Shown here piece after piece: positions 52,523 through 63,360 of a DNA stretch of 64,000 nt. Made by a program: the position numbers and the translations under genes. The notes under the pieces were generated by a model that was not told the origin of the DNA, made no database searches, and worked only from the letters and a program-made list of their open reading frames with translations. This DNA is from Lachnospiraceae bacterium (GTDB taxonomy: Bacteria; Bacillota; Clostridia; Lachnospirales; Lachnospiraceae): assembly GCA_009774465.1 (NCBI GenBank), contig VSNT01000003.1:1-64000 (forward strand). The letters run 5' to 3'. The stretch's first letter is position 1. Each line of letters opens with the position of its first letter.

Positions 52523-54847
52523 TTAGCTTGTGGTTCTTTCAATATCGATCACGCTCTCAATGGATCTGATCTTATCTATGATGTGGTTCAGCTCCTCCCT
52601 GTTGCTGATTTCAAAGGAAGTGGCCATTGTTGCAAGTCCCTGTTTGTTCACTCTTGTATTAAGGGAAATAATATCAATATTCTTTTCCGTAAGCGCTTTG
52701 GTAATATCCGCAAGAAGTCCATTTCGATTATTTGCAAATATCTTTATCTCTGCAAGATACTTTTCACCTGAAACCTCATCCGGTGAGCCTTCCCATTCTG
52801 CATCTATAAGACGCTCCCTTTCTTCTTCCGGCAGATTAATCATATTGATGCAGTCCGTTCTGTGAACGGAAATTCCCCGTCCTCTGGTAATAAAACCTAC
52901 AATCTCATCTCCCGGCACCGGAGAACAGCATTTGGAAAAACGAACAGCCAGATCATGAATCCCTCTTACCACGATTCCACTCTTTGATTTAATGTGGACT
53001 GCCTTTCTCATTGCTTCATTTTCTGCAACTGCTGCCAAGATTTCCTGATCGGTCATTTCCTTTTTATGGGCCTTTTCATAAAGCTCCATCATCCGGTTAA
53101 TGATCTGACCTTCTTTTAAACCGCCATGTCCTACTGCCGCAAGTACAGACTCCCAGTCCCTGAACCCATACTTGTTTTTAATGGCTTCCATATATTCAGT
53201 CTTCATCAGTTCTGAAATATTAATGCCCTTTGCCCGGCAGTACAGATTTAAAAGATCTTTGCCCTTAACAATATTTTCTTCTTTAAATTCATTTTTAAAC
53301 CATTGATTGATTTTATTTTTTGCCTGAGTGCTTTTCACTACATTCAGCCAGTCTCTGCTGGGGCCTTTTGAATTTTGAGAAGTCATGATCTCAATGCGGT
53401 CACCGTTTTTAATCTCATAATCAATGGTCACCAGTTTTCCGTTTACTCTGGCGCCGATCATCTTATTTCCCACTGCACTGTGAATGTTGTAGGCAAAATC
53501 AATGGGCGTAGAGCCTGCCGGAAGATTTTTCACTTCTCCCGTAGGGGTAAAGCAGTATACACTGTCTGAAAAAAGGTCCAGATCACTTTTTAAAAGATTC
53601 ATAAATTCCTTATTGTCAGACATATCCTGCTGCCATTCCAAAATCTGGCGCAGCCATGAAAGTTTTTCTTCCTCTGAGTCTTCTATTTTCTTTCCGTCAG
53701 AAGCAACCTTATATTTCCAGTGGGCGGCAATCCCGTACTCCGCCGCCTTATGCATCTCGTAAGTCCGGATCTGTATCTCAAAGGGCTGCCCGCTGTTTCC
53801 GATCAATGTGGTGTGAAGGGACTGGTACATATTCGCCTTGGGCATGGCGATATAATCCTTAAACCGTCCAGGTATGGGCTTATACATTTCATGGATTACC
53901 CCCAGAGCGGCATAACAATCCTTTACCGTATCCACAATAATTCTGACTGCAAACAAATCATAAATCTGATCAATGGTTTTATTCTGATTTTTCATTTTCT
54001 TATAAATACTGAAAAAATGTTTTACACGTCCATCAATCTGTGCCTTAATACCTGCATTTTTGATGTGCACACTGACCTCGTCCACAATATTCTGGATATA
54101 TTTTTCACGAACGCTTTTGCGCACGGCAATTTTATCTACGAGATCATAATAGGCTTCCGGCTCCAAATATTTTAAGGATAAATCATCCAATTCCACCTTA
54201 ATCTTTGAAATTCCAAGCCTCTGGGCAATGGGTGAATAGATCTCCATCGTCTCTTTTGCAATTCTCTGCTGGCTCTCCAGGCTCTTATATTTCAAGGTCC
54301 GCATATTATGGAGGCGGTCGGCCAGCTTAATAATAATCACACGGATATCCCTGGCCATAGCCAGAAACATCTTACGCAGGTTTTCCGCCTGCATTTCAAA
54401 GCGGTCCAGGGCTTTATCCCCATTTTCATTTGCAAACTGCAATTGCTCTAACTTCGTCACCCCGTCAACCAAAAGAGCCACATCACTGCCGAACTGCTCT
54501 TTGATCTCATCTTCGGTCATAATGGTGTCTTCTATCACATCATGTAAAAGCCCTGCTGCAATCGTTTCCTTATCCATCTCCAAATCCGCCAGAATAATTG
54601 ACACACATAATGGATGAATAATATAGGGTTCTCCTGATTTGCGCACCTGATCCTTATGGGCCCGCTCTGCCAGATGGTATGCCTTTTCAATCAATGTAAT
54701 ATCATCAGAAGGATGATATTTATGGACACGCAAAATCAAGTCCCTGTATAATTGCTGGGGACTTTGAAATTCCTGAATGGCTTCTATCCTGCCATCATCA
54801 AATACCACTTCATTTTTTGTCTGTTTCGTATCTTTTTCTTCCGTCAT
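52523..54847 (-). CDS. relA: Bifunctional (p)ppGpp synthetase/hydrolase RelA/SpoT
   Basis: This Rel enzyme makes and degrades (p)ppGpp in the stringent response. The 774 residues carry the hydrolase domain with HD motif LLHDVIEDT near residue 100, the synthetase domain with MYQSLHTTLIG near 340, the TGS domain (VYCFTPTGEVKNLPAGSTPIDFAY) near 430-490, a zinc-finger-like region around CSPVPGDEIVGFITRGRG and a C-terminal ACT domain. Both catalytic domains look intact. GGTG precedes ATG 54847. Confidence 0.96.
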   Translation of the reverse strand: MTEEKDTKQTKNEVVFDDGRIEAIQEFQSPQQLYRDLILRVHKYHPSDDITLIEKAYHLAERAHKDQVRKSGEPYIIHPLCVSIILADLEMDKETIAAGLLHDVIEDTIMTEDEIKEQFGSDVALLVDGVTKLEQLQFANENGDKALDRFEMQAENLRKMFLAMARDIRVIIIKLADRLHNMRTLKYKSLESQQRIAKETMEIYSPIAQRLGISKIKVELDDLSLKYLEPEAYYDLVDKIAVRKSVREKYIQNIVDEVSVHIKNAGIKAQIDGRVKHFFSIYKKMKNQNKTIDQIYDLFAVRIIVDTVKDCYAALGVIHEMYKPIPGRFKDYIAMPKANMYQSLHTTLIGNSGQPFEIQIRTYEMHKAAEYGIAAHWKYKVASDGKKIEDSEEEKLSWLRQILEWQQDMSDNKEFMNLLKSDLDLFSDSVYCFTPTGEVKNLPAGSTPIDFAYNIHSAVGNKMIGARVNGKLVTIDYEIKNGDRIEIMTSQNSKGPSRDWLNVVKSTQAKNKINQWFKNEFKEENIVKGKDLLNLYCRAKGINISELMKTEYMEAIKNKYGFRDWESVLAAVGHGGLKEGQIINRMMELYEKAHKKEMTDQEILAAVAENEAMRKAVHIKSKSGIVVRGIHDLAVRFSKCCSPVPGDEIVGFITRGRGISVHRTDCINMINLPEEERERLIDAEWEGSPDEVSGEKYLAEIKIFANNRNGLLADITKALTEKNIDIISLNTRVNKQGLATMATSFEISNREELNHIIDKIRSIESVIDIERTTS

Positions 54848-54970
54848 GTTCTCACACCTTTAGATGCATTCAGTATACGCTTTTATTCATATATTATGAT
54901 ATTATATATTTTTTTGTATATTTCGTCAACGAAAGCTCATACAAGTTTTTCCAATCAATGTCCGCCGGGC

Positions 54971-54997
54971 TTTGCTGCAGGCCTCCTGTGCAGCAAA
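54971..54997. other. Hairpin next to the groEL terminator
   Basis: TTTGCTGCA and TGCAGCAAA flank a 9-nt loop. It adjoins the stronger hairpin at 54997-55027 and shares its end, giving alternative or tandem structures between groEL and relA. Confidence 0.4.
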
Positions 54998-55027
54998 ACA
55001 GGTATGCAAAATTTTTGCATACCTGTT
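54993..55027 (-). terminator. Terminator after groEL
   Basis: AACAGGTATGCAAAA (54997-55011) is complementary to TTTTGCATACCTGTT (55013-55027); on the minus strand it ends in TTTTGC. It lies 30 nt after the groEL stop. Confidence 0.75.
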
Positions 55028-55056
55028 TAAAACACTCTCTTATTAAGATTTGGGAA

Positions 55057-56721
<1,665 letters not shown>

Positions 56722-56753
56722 TTACTGATACTGTTTTCTTTTCCCAAAGCCTG

Positions 56754-57038
56754 TTACTGAATGACTGCAAGAATATCACTCTGCTTTACAATAATAAACT
56801 CTTCTTCATCGATCTTAACATCTGTTCCGGCATATTTGGAGTAAATAACCTGATCTCCTGCCTTAACTTCCATTTTGATCTCTTTTCCGTCTACCACACC
56901 GCCGGGGCCTACTGCAATTACTTCTGCCTGCTGGGGTTTTTCCTTATTTTGTCCAGGTAAAACAATGCCTGATTTAGTAGTTTCTTCTGCAACTAACTGC
57001 TTTAATACAACTCTGTCTGCTAATGGTACTAACTTCAT
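56754..57038 (-). CDS. groES: Co-chaperonin GroES (Hsp10)
   Basis: The 94-residue protein starts MKLVPLADRVVLKQL and contains the GroES mobile loop (EETTKSGIVLPGQ) and GGVVDGKEIKMEVKAGDQVIYSKYAGTD. The ATG at 57038 with AAGGAGG eight bases upstream gives the usual family length; an upstream in-frame start at 57101 would run through the CIRCE element and is rejected. Confidence 0.97.
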   Translation of the reverse strand: MKLVPLADRVVLKQLVAEETTKSGIVLPGQNKEKPQQAEVIAVGPGGVVDGKEIKMEVKAGDQVIYSKYAGTDVKIDEEEFIIVKQSDILAVIQ

Positions 57039-57094
57039 TTTAAATGCCTCCTTTATTTTTTGCTCCATGATTTTCTTTCGCTTTTTCTTCCTTG

Positions 57095-57121
57095 TTAGCA
57101 CTCATATGTATTGAGTGCTAA
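57095..57121 (-). promoter_or_regulatory. CIRCE operator (HrcA binding site) of groESL
   Basis: TTAGCACTC (57095-57103) and GAGTGCTAA (57113-57121) form the perfect 9-N9-9 CIRCE inverted repeat, 57 nt before groES. It indicates HrcA repression released on heat shock. The hrcA gene is not in the window. Confidence 0.97.
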
Positions 57122-57274
57122 TCACTAAAACATATATTAGTTTTATATGCACAGCTTTGCAAATGGTATTACAGCCACATTTTATTAGCTTTTCTTTTAT
57201 TTTCTCTTCATATCTCTTTTTTTCTTTCATTATCTCATTTTTGCCTTATGCACACGATTTAATAATTTGTTTAT

Positions 57275-57308
57275 TTTTTTAAAAAAGAGAACCGGTTCCG
57301 GTTCTCTT
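57275..57308 (-). terminator. Terminator of the GGDEF-like gene
   Basis: AAGAGAACCGG (57285-57295) pairs with CCGGTTCTCTT (57298-57308), and the minus strand continues with TTTTTTAAAAAAATAAAC. The hairpin overlaps the stop codon of the gene. Confidence 0.85.
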
Positions 57309-58236
57309 AATTAATTCCTTTTCTGAGCCGCTCCTGATACCCGGGAGCATTTTTAACCTCAAATTTATTATTAAACATTTCATACTCTGCATCTGAGAGC
57401 TTTTCTTCCAGTGATTCCTCCGTATTGGTCTTATACACCACGCCTATTGCCACTGAGGGGGCTAATTTAGGATCTTCATAGGTATCGCAGCTTCTCCGCA
57501 GGCGCTCTACAAAGTCTTCCACTTCTCCGTCCTCCGGCATAGGCACCAGAACACCAAACACATCCCCGTCAATTCTTCCTGTCACATATTCCGGTTTGGC
57601 TTCTTTCCTTATAAGATCCGCCACTATCTTTATCAGTCTGTCGCTTTCCTCATCCCCAAAATGATCATTGACAAACTTCCAGTCATTAATATTCACATTA
57701 ATCACGGCAACCGGAACCACCAGCGACCTGTCTATAATATTCATCCTGTTTTCAAAATAAATTTTATTGTACACTCCGGTAAGTATGTCGTCCCGTTCAT
57801 TCTGGCTGCTTACACGCCGCTTATCCTCCAACTGCTTTTCCAGCTCTTCCACATAAATACTGCTTTCCCTGTGAAGGTATACTTCCCTTCCCAGATTCAT
57901 AAAAAGCTCCAGAGTACCGTCTATCATTTCATTCAAAAGCTGTTCATCTCCATCACTGCCCAGCTTCTTTATGTAAAGATGACCAACCGTATGATTCTGG
58001 ATGCGTATTTTACGCCCCGGTTCCTTAGCTGTATTGGGGTGGAAACCTAAAAAGCTGTCGCCAATTACAATTTCCTTTTCTCCATGACGATTGGTAAGCA
58101 GAAGATTTATCTCCAGCATTTCGGCCAGATTCGTCAGATATTTTTTAATCATTTCCATATCGTATAGATTGGATAACGTATAATTTCTGATATTTTCCTT
58201 GATTCTTTTATCGTAAGATACCGCCTCGTAACCCAT
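57307..58236 (-). CDS. GGDEF-domain protein with altered active-site motif
   Basis: The 309-residue protein has an N-terminal sensor-like region (residues ~25-150) and a C-terminal GGDEF domain starting DDILTGVYNKIYFENRM. The signature reads DGDVF (in GRIDGDVFGVLV) instead of GGDEF, so cyclic-di-GMP synthesis is doubtful and a GTP-sensing or structural role is possible. No EAL or PilZ domain is seen. I start at ATG 58236 with GAGAGG upstream; ATG 58290 is an alternative. An HrcA-type or other regulatory signal was not seen upstream. Confidence 0.82.
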   Translation of the reverse strand: MGYEAVSYDKRIKENIRNYTLSNLYDMEMIKKYLTNLAEMLEINLLLTNRHGEKEIVIGDSFLGFHPNTAKEPGRKIRIQNHTVGHLYIKKLGSDGDEQLLNEMIDGTLELFMNLGREVYLHRESSIYVEELEKQLEDKRRVSSQNERDDILTGVYNKIYFENRMNIIDRSLVVPVAVINVNINDWKFVNDHFGDEESDRLIKIVADLIRKEAKPEYVTGRIDGDVFGVLVPMPEDGEVEDFVERLRRSCDTYEDPKLAPSVAIGVVYKTNTEESLEEKLSDAEYEMFNNKFEVKNAPGYQERLRKGIN

Positions 58237-58307
58237 AGCCCTCTCCCCAAAAATCCTTTCTCTGTAATAAGTTAAGTATACCGTTTCCAAAGAGGTTTAT
58301 CAAGCAT

Positions 58308-59018
58308 TTATTCATCTTTTGGAATGCCTGTTCCCTGTTTTTCCAATATACCTTTTTTCTGATAAGTCAGGTTCTCATTCAGGCGGCAGTATGCACCTGT
58401 TTTACTGTAAGAATCCATTAAATGAGTATCCTTTATCTCAACAGAAGGAATAAATTCCGCATTCATTCTGGTTCCTTTTTCCTTATGCTCAGGAGGCTTC
58501 CTGTCTCCTTCCTTCCGCCCTGTAAAGCTCTCTTTCGGATCAGTAAGGGCAGTGAAAGCCTCTTCTTTTTTTCCTAAACGTTTCAGGATGCTTCTCGTTC
58601 CTGCCTTTATTTTTTCTTTGATATTTTCCAGATTATTTATCATCCCATAAGGTATGATCAGTCTGGCCACTGAGGATAACGCAGCCGCTGTCTTCACCCC
58701 GATGCGCCGGACAGGAGATAAAGACGTTTTCTGACCGCTCTGCGCTGTCTCATCTCCCATAGCATCCCAGATTCCCTTAAAGAAACCTGTGCCCTTTCCA
58801 TCCCCTTCGGTAAGTTTCCTTGCTGTCTCGTAAAGATTAAGAGGTTCCTGCTCAGCCTCCTGCCTGGTGCTCTGCATGGAAAGGGTATCGTTTTTCATAC
58901 CTGCTGCCGCTGTCTGCTGCCTCTCATGCTGTTCTTCATGCAGACATTTCGTGATATGGTGTGTATGTTTATGTTCATAAGTATTATTTGAATAGGAATA
59001 ATCTCCCTGAATCTGCAT
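58308..59018 (-). CDS. Hypothetical protein (236 aa), His-rich N-terminus, not recognised
   Basis: I do not recognise this family. The protein starts MQIQGDYSYSNNTYEHKHTHHITK, has a Gln/Glu-rich region, a hydrophobic-looking stretch near residues 110-130 (VKTAAALSSVARLIIPYGMI), and a long basic/acidic C-terminal region with TGxGxPKDE at the end. There is no signal peptide. It lies between a GGDEF-like gene and a hybrid sensor kinase on the same strand, with AAAGGAG upstream of ATG 59018, so a signalling-related role is possible but unsupported. Confidence 0.7.
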   Translation of the reverse strand: MQIQGDYSYSNNTYEHKHTHHITKCLHEEQHERQQTAAAGMKNDTLSMQSTRQEAEQEPLNLYETARKLTEGDGKGTGFFKGIWDAMGDETAQSGQKTSLSPVRRIGVKTAAALSSVARLIIPYGMINNLENIKEKIKAGTRSILKRLGKKEEAFTALTDPKESFTGRKEGDRKPPEHKEKGTRMNAEFIPSVEIKDTHLMDSYSKTGAYCRLNENLTYQKKGILEKQGTGIPKDE

Positions 59019-59069
59019 GATAATCTCCTTTTACAGGTTTTCTATTTCATTGCTGCTCCATATTTCTTA

Positions 59070-61676
59070 TTACAGATTCTTTTTAATGTCAAAAAGCGCC
59101 CACAGCATTTCTTCTGCATGCAGCGGCTTCTTTAAATGTCCGTTCATTCCAGCCTCTTTTGTCTCTTTAATGTCTTCCTCATACACATCTGCAGTCATCG
59201 CCAAAATCGGTATCCGGGCTGCATCCGGCCGCTCCATCGCCCGGATTGTCCTTGCCGCCTTAAGACCATCCATAACCGGCATATGCACATCCATCAAAAT
59301 TGCATCAAATGTGCCTTCCGGATTGTTACTGAAAAGCTCTACTACTTCTTTGCCATTTGCAGCTGTTGTAACAACCGTATTCCACTCCTCTAAAATAGTT
59401 TTGGCAATTTCCAGATTCAAATCAACATCATCCGCCAGCAAGATTTTCATTCCGGCAAGCTTTGCTTCTTTCAATTCTTTTCCGGAAGCAGAATAAAAAC
59501 CGGCCAAAGTTTTTAATACAACATCCACATCAATGGGCTTTGACAGATGCGCATTCATTCCGGCCTCACGCGTTTTGCGAATGTCCTCATCATAGGCATT
59601 GGCCGTCATCGCTACGATGGGTATGGTTTTTGCATCCGGGCGTTCCATCCCTCTGATTACTTTTGTAGCTGTTATGCCATCCATCACAGGCATCATAATA
59701 TCCATGATAATAATGTCAAAAGTTCCTTCGGGATTGTCCGAAAAAGCATCCACTGCCTCCTGCCCGTTCATTGCCGGCGTCACCACAACGCCTTCTTCCT
59801 CCAATATACACTTTGCAATCTCCATGTTCAGTTCAATGTCCTCCACCAGCAGAACTTTCATACCGGTCAAATCAATTTGCACATCTGCTTTGGAATCATT
59901 GATCTTTACATTTTCATCCACATCCATCCAGAGCTCAATAACAAATTTCGTTCCAACATTATACTTGCTTTTAACTTCTATTGTACCACCCATCAGGTCA
60001 ATAAACTTTTTGGTGATAGACATTCCCAGCCCGGTACCTTTGTATGTGGTTCTCATACCGTCATCTTCCTGCGCAAAGGGATCAAACAGATGGGGAAGAA
60101 ATTCCTCCTTCATTCCAATTCCCGTATCAGCCAGTTCAAACTGGAAAAGTGCTTTTTTGTCTGCAAACGCCACTTCCCTGGCCTTAAAATATATTTTCCC
60201 GCCATCCTGTGTAAATTTAACTGAATTTCCAAGAATGTTAATGAAAACCTGCCTTAAATGCAGTTCGTCGCCAATCAAATGAGGATGTTTAAATTCCTCT
60301 ACTTCCTTAATCAGCTCTATATCCCGGGTTACAAGCTGACCTCCAATAATGGAAGCACAATTATCAATGCACATTCTGATATCAAAGCTTTCATGATTTA
60401 CCTTTGTTTTTCCCGATTCAATACGGCTCATATCAAGCACGTCATTGATCAGTCCCAGCAAATGCTGGGAAGAACCGCTGATCTTATTCAGGCAGTCCAG
60501 AACCTTACCCTGATTATCAATATTCTTTAACGCAATATCCGTCATTCCCATTATCCCGTTAATAGGCGTCCGGATATCATGACTCATATGGGAAAGGAAA
60601 TCACTTTTAGCCTGATTAGCGCTTTTGGCTTCCTCCGCCGCCATCAGCAGCATTTTATTTGCTTCATCCTTCTGATACATTAATTTCTTATCTGCTCTTG
60701 AAATCATGGTAACTACAATGATAATTACTACCAGTGCAAGAAATACCATTGAAACAAAAATAAAAAAGCTTAAGGTTCTCTCAAGCAGCAGGCTGGAGCT
60801 TGCCCCTAATACACTGGTAGGCATAAACAGCAAAATATGCCCTTTTACAGAGGTAATGGCAGCATTTGCCACAAACCAGTTTTCCCTTTTTCCTGCCTTA
60901 TTTTCATAAACAAATTCCAGAGCCGATGAATTTCCCTGTTTCAGCTCCTCTAAAAAAATCTCGTAAGTTCCCCCATTTACCACCTTAAGATTACCAAATG
61001 AATTTAAAACATTATCCCCTTCTATAAAACTGTCTTCATAACTGTATTCATAAAGTCTGCTTCCATCCTCTTTTACCAGATAGGCATAACTGCTGTCTCC
61101 AAATCCTTTTACGGAAAATTTCTTCTTCATGCTCTCAATATCCACTGCAATTGCAAGATGAGTGATCTCCTGACTGCCGCTGTGAATCAGTATGGGGTTT
61201 TCCAGCTTTTTTAAGCAAAGGAAATAAAACATATCTGTTTTATGAGGCACTTTGACCGCCATTAACTGCATCTTATCCGCCTCTGTTTCCAATTGCTCTT
61301 TGTATGTCCAGCTTCCTGTTTCCTTATCAGAAGAATAGTATTGTGCATTTTTATCAATTGCAATTACAAGAGAATTGTTCTCATCAATAAAATCTGAAGT
61401 AGATGCAAGCACTTCAAGTAATTCCTCTCCTGATGCGATTTCTTCCATATTAAGAACATGTTCACATGCCAAAACCTGCTGCCATGAGCTTACAATGACT
61501 CCATCCATGATTTCCGCAGTTTTTTCGGTAAACTCTTCTATATAGTTTTTCCGTTCTTCAAAAAGCTGTGTCTCTAAAAAGGAAAAATAATTTCCGGACA
61601 CAACCCCTAAAATGACCACTGCTGCCACAAATGTAAGCACCGGCCAGATTTTAAATTTTTTTCTCCTCTTTTCCAT
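59070..61676 (-). CDS. Hybrid sensor histidine kinase with two receiver domains
   Basis: This 868-residue membrane kinase has an N-terminal membrane segment (residues ~12-33), an extracytoplasmic sensor region of about 270 residues, a second membrane segment near 303-328, HisKA with FLSHMSHDIRTPINGIMG near 365, an HATPase domain (FINILGNSVKFTQDGG; GTGLGMSITKKFIDLMGG), and two tandem receivers at about 610-735 and 748-862. Both receivers keep the phospho-acceptor in IIMDIMMPVMDG and ILMDVHMPVMDG and are close relatives, suggesting internal duplication. The partner regulator is not in the window. Confidence 0.93.
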   Translation of the reverse strand: MEKRRKKFKIWPVLTFVAAVVILGVVSGNYFSFLETQLFEERKNYIEEFTEKTAEIMDGVIVSSWQQVLACEHVLNMEEIASGEELLEVLASTSDFIDENNSLVIAIDKNAQYYSSDKETGSWTYKEQLETEADKMQLMAVKVPHKTDMFYFLCLKKLENPILIHSGSQEITHLAIAVDIESMKKKFSVKGFGDSSYAYLVKEDGSRLYEYSYEDSFIEGDNVLNSFGNLKVVNGGTYEIFLEELKQGNSSALEFVYENKAGKRENWFVANAAITSVKGHILLFMPTSVLGASSSLLLERTLSFFIFVSMVFLALVVIIIVVTMISRADKKLMYQKDEANKMLLMAAEEAKSANQAKSDFLSHMSHDIRTPINGIMGMTDIALKNIDNQGKVLDCLNKISGSSQHLLGLINDVLDMSRIESGKTKVNHESFDIRMCIDNCASIIGGQLVTRDIELIKEVEEFKHPHLIGDELHLRQVFINILGNSVKFTQDGGKIYFKAREVAFADKKALFQFELADTGIGMKEEFLPHLFDPFAQEDDGMRTTYKGTGLGMSITKKFIDLMGGTIEVKSKYNVGTKFVIELWMDVDENVKINDSKADVQIDLTGMKVLLVEDIELNMEIAKCILEEEGVVVTPAMNGQEAVDAFSDNPEGTFDIIIMDIMMPVMDGITATKVIRGMERPDAKTIPIVAMTANAYDEDIRKTREAGMNAHLSKPIDVDVVLKTLAGFYSASGKELKEAKLAGMKILLADDVDLNLEIAKTILEEWNTVVTTAANGKEVVELFSNNPEGTFDAILMDVHMPVMDGLKAARTIRAMERPDAARIPILAMTADVYEEDIKETKEAGMNGHLKKPLHAEEMLWALFDIKKNL

Positions 61677-61722
61677 AACAATCCCTCAAACCAATATGTT
61701 TCATTGATAAATTGTCAAAATA

Positions 61723-62580
61723 TTAACGTGATTTGCCCAACTTGTTCAAACGACGCCCTGGTGAAAAGTGAAGACACTTTTCAGGACAGGCCTCCACGCA
61801 TCTGCCGCATCGAATACATTCCGCCGAATGTGATATCTCTGTTTTTGACAATGCCACCGGACATGATCTTTCACATGCACCACAGGAAATACACTTATCT
61901 TTTTCCCATTGAATCTGTACAAGACTGAATCGGTTAAATAATCCATAAACTGCCCCCAGGGGACATAAATACTGACAGAAAGGCCGGAAGCATTTCACGG
62001 AAAGAATCAAAATAAAGAGCATGAATGCTGCTTTCCAGAAAAACAAACCGCCAATCTGACTGCGCAGAGATTCGTTTACAGCAAGAAGCGGCAAAGCCCC
62101 AAAAAATGTTCCGGAAGGACATATATACTTACAAAATGCCGGAACCTTGGCAAAACCGTCAAATAAAAACATTGAGCCGATTCCTGCAAACAAAACAAGA
62201 ACCGCATACTTTCCATATTTCAGTACATGATGAAAAGGCAGCCTTTTTCTTTTATAAAAAACAGGAATTTTATGCAAAAGATCCTGCACCAGTCCAAAAG
62301 GACACAGCCATCCACATACAAAGCGCCCAAAAATACTGCCAAACAAAAAGAAAAAGCCAAGTACACCAAAGGGTATCTGAAATCCTCTTTGATTTAACAG
62401 TGCCTGCAGCGCACCAATTGGACAGGAAGCCACTGCTCCGGGACAGGAATAGCAGTTCAGTCCGGGCACGCAAACATGCTTAAGGCTTCCTTTAAATATT
62501 TTCCCATTAAGGAAGCCATACATATAACCATTTGTAATTATTGTAAAAAGAAGCTGCACTCCAAGACGTGTTTTTTTCAT
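61723..62580 (-). CDS. 4Fe-4S membrane protein of the NapH/YccM-like family
   Basis: The 285-residue protein has about five membrane segments, membrane-proximal CxxxCP motifs (CYSCPGAVASCP near residue 40; CQYLCPLGAVYG near 207) and two C-terminal ferredoxin-type clusters (CISCGACERSCP near 235; CIRCGRCVEACP near 260). Such proteins pass electrons across or along the membrane. It follows the small CD1871A-type gene by 3 nt and is part of an operon with a TlpA-like thioredoxin, suggesting a thiol or metal-centre redox relay. Confidence 0.88.
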   Translation of the reverse strand: MKKTRLGVQLLFTIITNGYMYGFLNGKIFKGSLKHVCVPGLNCYSCPGAVASCPIGALQALLNQRGFQIPFGVLGFFFLFGSIFGRFVCGWLCPFGLVQDLLHKIPVFYKRKRLPFHHVLKYGKYAVLVLFAGIGSMFLFDGFAKVPAFCKYICPSGTFFGALPLLAVNESLRSQIGGLFFWKAAFMLFILILSVKCFRPFCQYLCPLGAVYGLFNRFSLVQIQWEKDKCISCGACERSCPVALSKTEISHSAECIRCGRCVEACPEKCLHFSPGRRLNKLGKSR

Positions 62581-62583
62581 CTT

Positions 62584-62736
62584 TTACCCTATTCCAATAC
62601 ATTCCATACAAATCATCACAGCCTTTTTCCAGATAATGGAAAACTGTCCGTTCACAGCTCCAAGATACAGACAAAGTATTCCTGCCGCCACACCAACAAT
62701 CCAAAAATGCTGTCTATTCCTTCTCCAAAAGCTCAT
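62584..62736 (-). CDS. CD1871A-family CXXC-motif small membrane protein (50 aa)
   Basis: This 50-residue protein has an N-terminal basic stretch, one hydrophobic segment (WIVGVAAGILCLYLGAVNG) and the C-terminal WKKAVMICMECIGIG, which matches the CD1871A family of small CXXC-containing proteins. GGGAGG lies 9 nt upstream of ATG 62736; the start overlaps the tlpA 3' end by 23 bp. The family recurs next to 4Fe-4S membrane proteins and thioredoxin-like lipoproteins; the cysteines may exchange electrons with them. Confidence 0.85.
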   Translation of the reverse strand: MSFWRRNRQHFWIVGVAAGILCLYLGAVNGQFSIIWKKAVMICMECIGIG

Positions 62737-63295
62737 TGATTTTTTCCTCCCACCGGGATCGGTCCATTGCACCCAGCACCGTGTCTAAAACCACACCGTT
62801 TTCATCAATAAAAAAGGTGGTTGGAACTACGTTTACATCAGTTAAAAGGGCAAAATATACAGACTCATTTAAAAGCAGATGAGGATATCCGGCCTTAGTC
62901 TGTGTAATCAGGTCTTTCGCCATATCAATGGTTTTCTGATCTGCAGTATCCATCACATCACTGATAATTCCAATCACCTGAAATTCTTCCTTTTCATAAA
63001 CGCCGGCCAGTTCCCCCAGCCCGGGCATTTCACTTAAACAAGGGTTGCAGTAGGTCGCCCACACATTAACCATAGTAAGCTTTGACTGAGAAAAAATATC
63101 AGATGAAATCTCATTTCCTTCTATATCCTGTCCGGTAAATATGATCTGCCTGACTGATTCTTCCGCCGCTGTATCTGAATTTTCCACACTTTCTGCCGCC
63201 CTGTCAGCGTCTGCTTCTTCTCTTCCTTTTTCTCCGCAGCCAGCCAGTAAAATTATTAACATAAAAACCAGCAGCAATTTCAATTTATTTTTCAT
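62714..63295 (-). CDS. TlpA/ResA-like thioredoxin-fold lipoprotein
   Basis: The 193-residue protein has a lipoprotein signal peptide (MKNKLKLLLVFMLIILLAGC, lipobox LAGC), a Glu/Ala-rich linker and a thioredoxin fold with the redox motif ATYCNPCLSEMP (CxxC) near residue 90, and VVPTTFFIDENG near 160 with the cis-proline. It would act as an extracytoplasmic thiol-disulfide oxidoreductase anchored to the membrane. I start at ATG 63295 with AAGGAG 7 nt upstream. It is the first gene of the redox operon. Confidence 0.92.
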   Translation of the reverse strand: MKNKLKLLLVFMLIILLAGCGEKGREEADADRAAESVENSDTAAEESVRQIIFTGQDIEGNEISSDIFSQSKLTMVNVWATYCNPCLSEMPGLGELAGVYEKEEFQVIGIISDVMDTADQKTIDMAKDLITQTKAGYPHLLLNESVYFALLTDVNVVPTTFFIDENGVVLDTVLGAMDRSRWEEKINELLEKE

Positions 63296-63331
63296 CGTAA
63301 ACTCCTTTTCAATTATCATACTAATGTTGAA

Positions 63332-63360
63332 ATTATAGCATACAACCAGTTACATTACAA
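63332..63360 (-). promoter_or_regulatory. Promoter of the tlpA-CD1871A-4Fe-4S operon
   Basis: On the minus strand TTGTAA (63360-63355) and an extended -10 TGC-TATAAT (63337-63332) are 17 bp apart, about 37 nt ahead of the tlpA start. Confidence 0.7.

Noticed and set aside
57038-57101. Upstream start for groES adding 21 residues
   Set aside because: It would run through the CIRCE operator; ATG 57038 has AAGGAGG and gives the normal 94-residue length.
59547-60282. Two overlapping plus-strand frames of 225 and 227 codons
   Set aside because: Both lie antisense to the hybrid kinase with complete HisKA and HATPase motifs; shadows.
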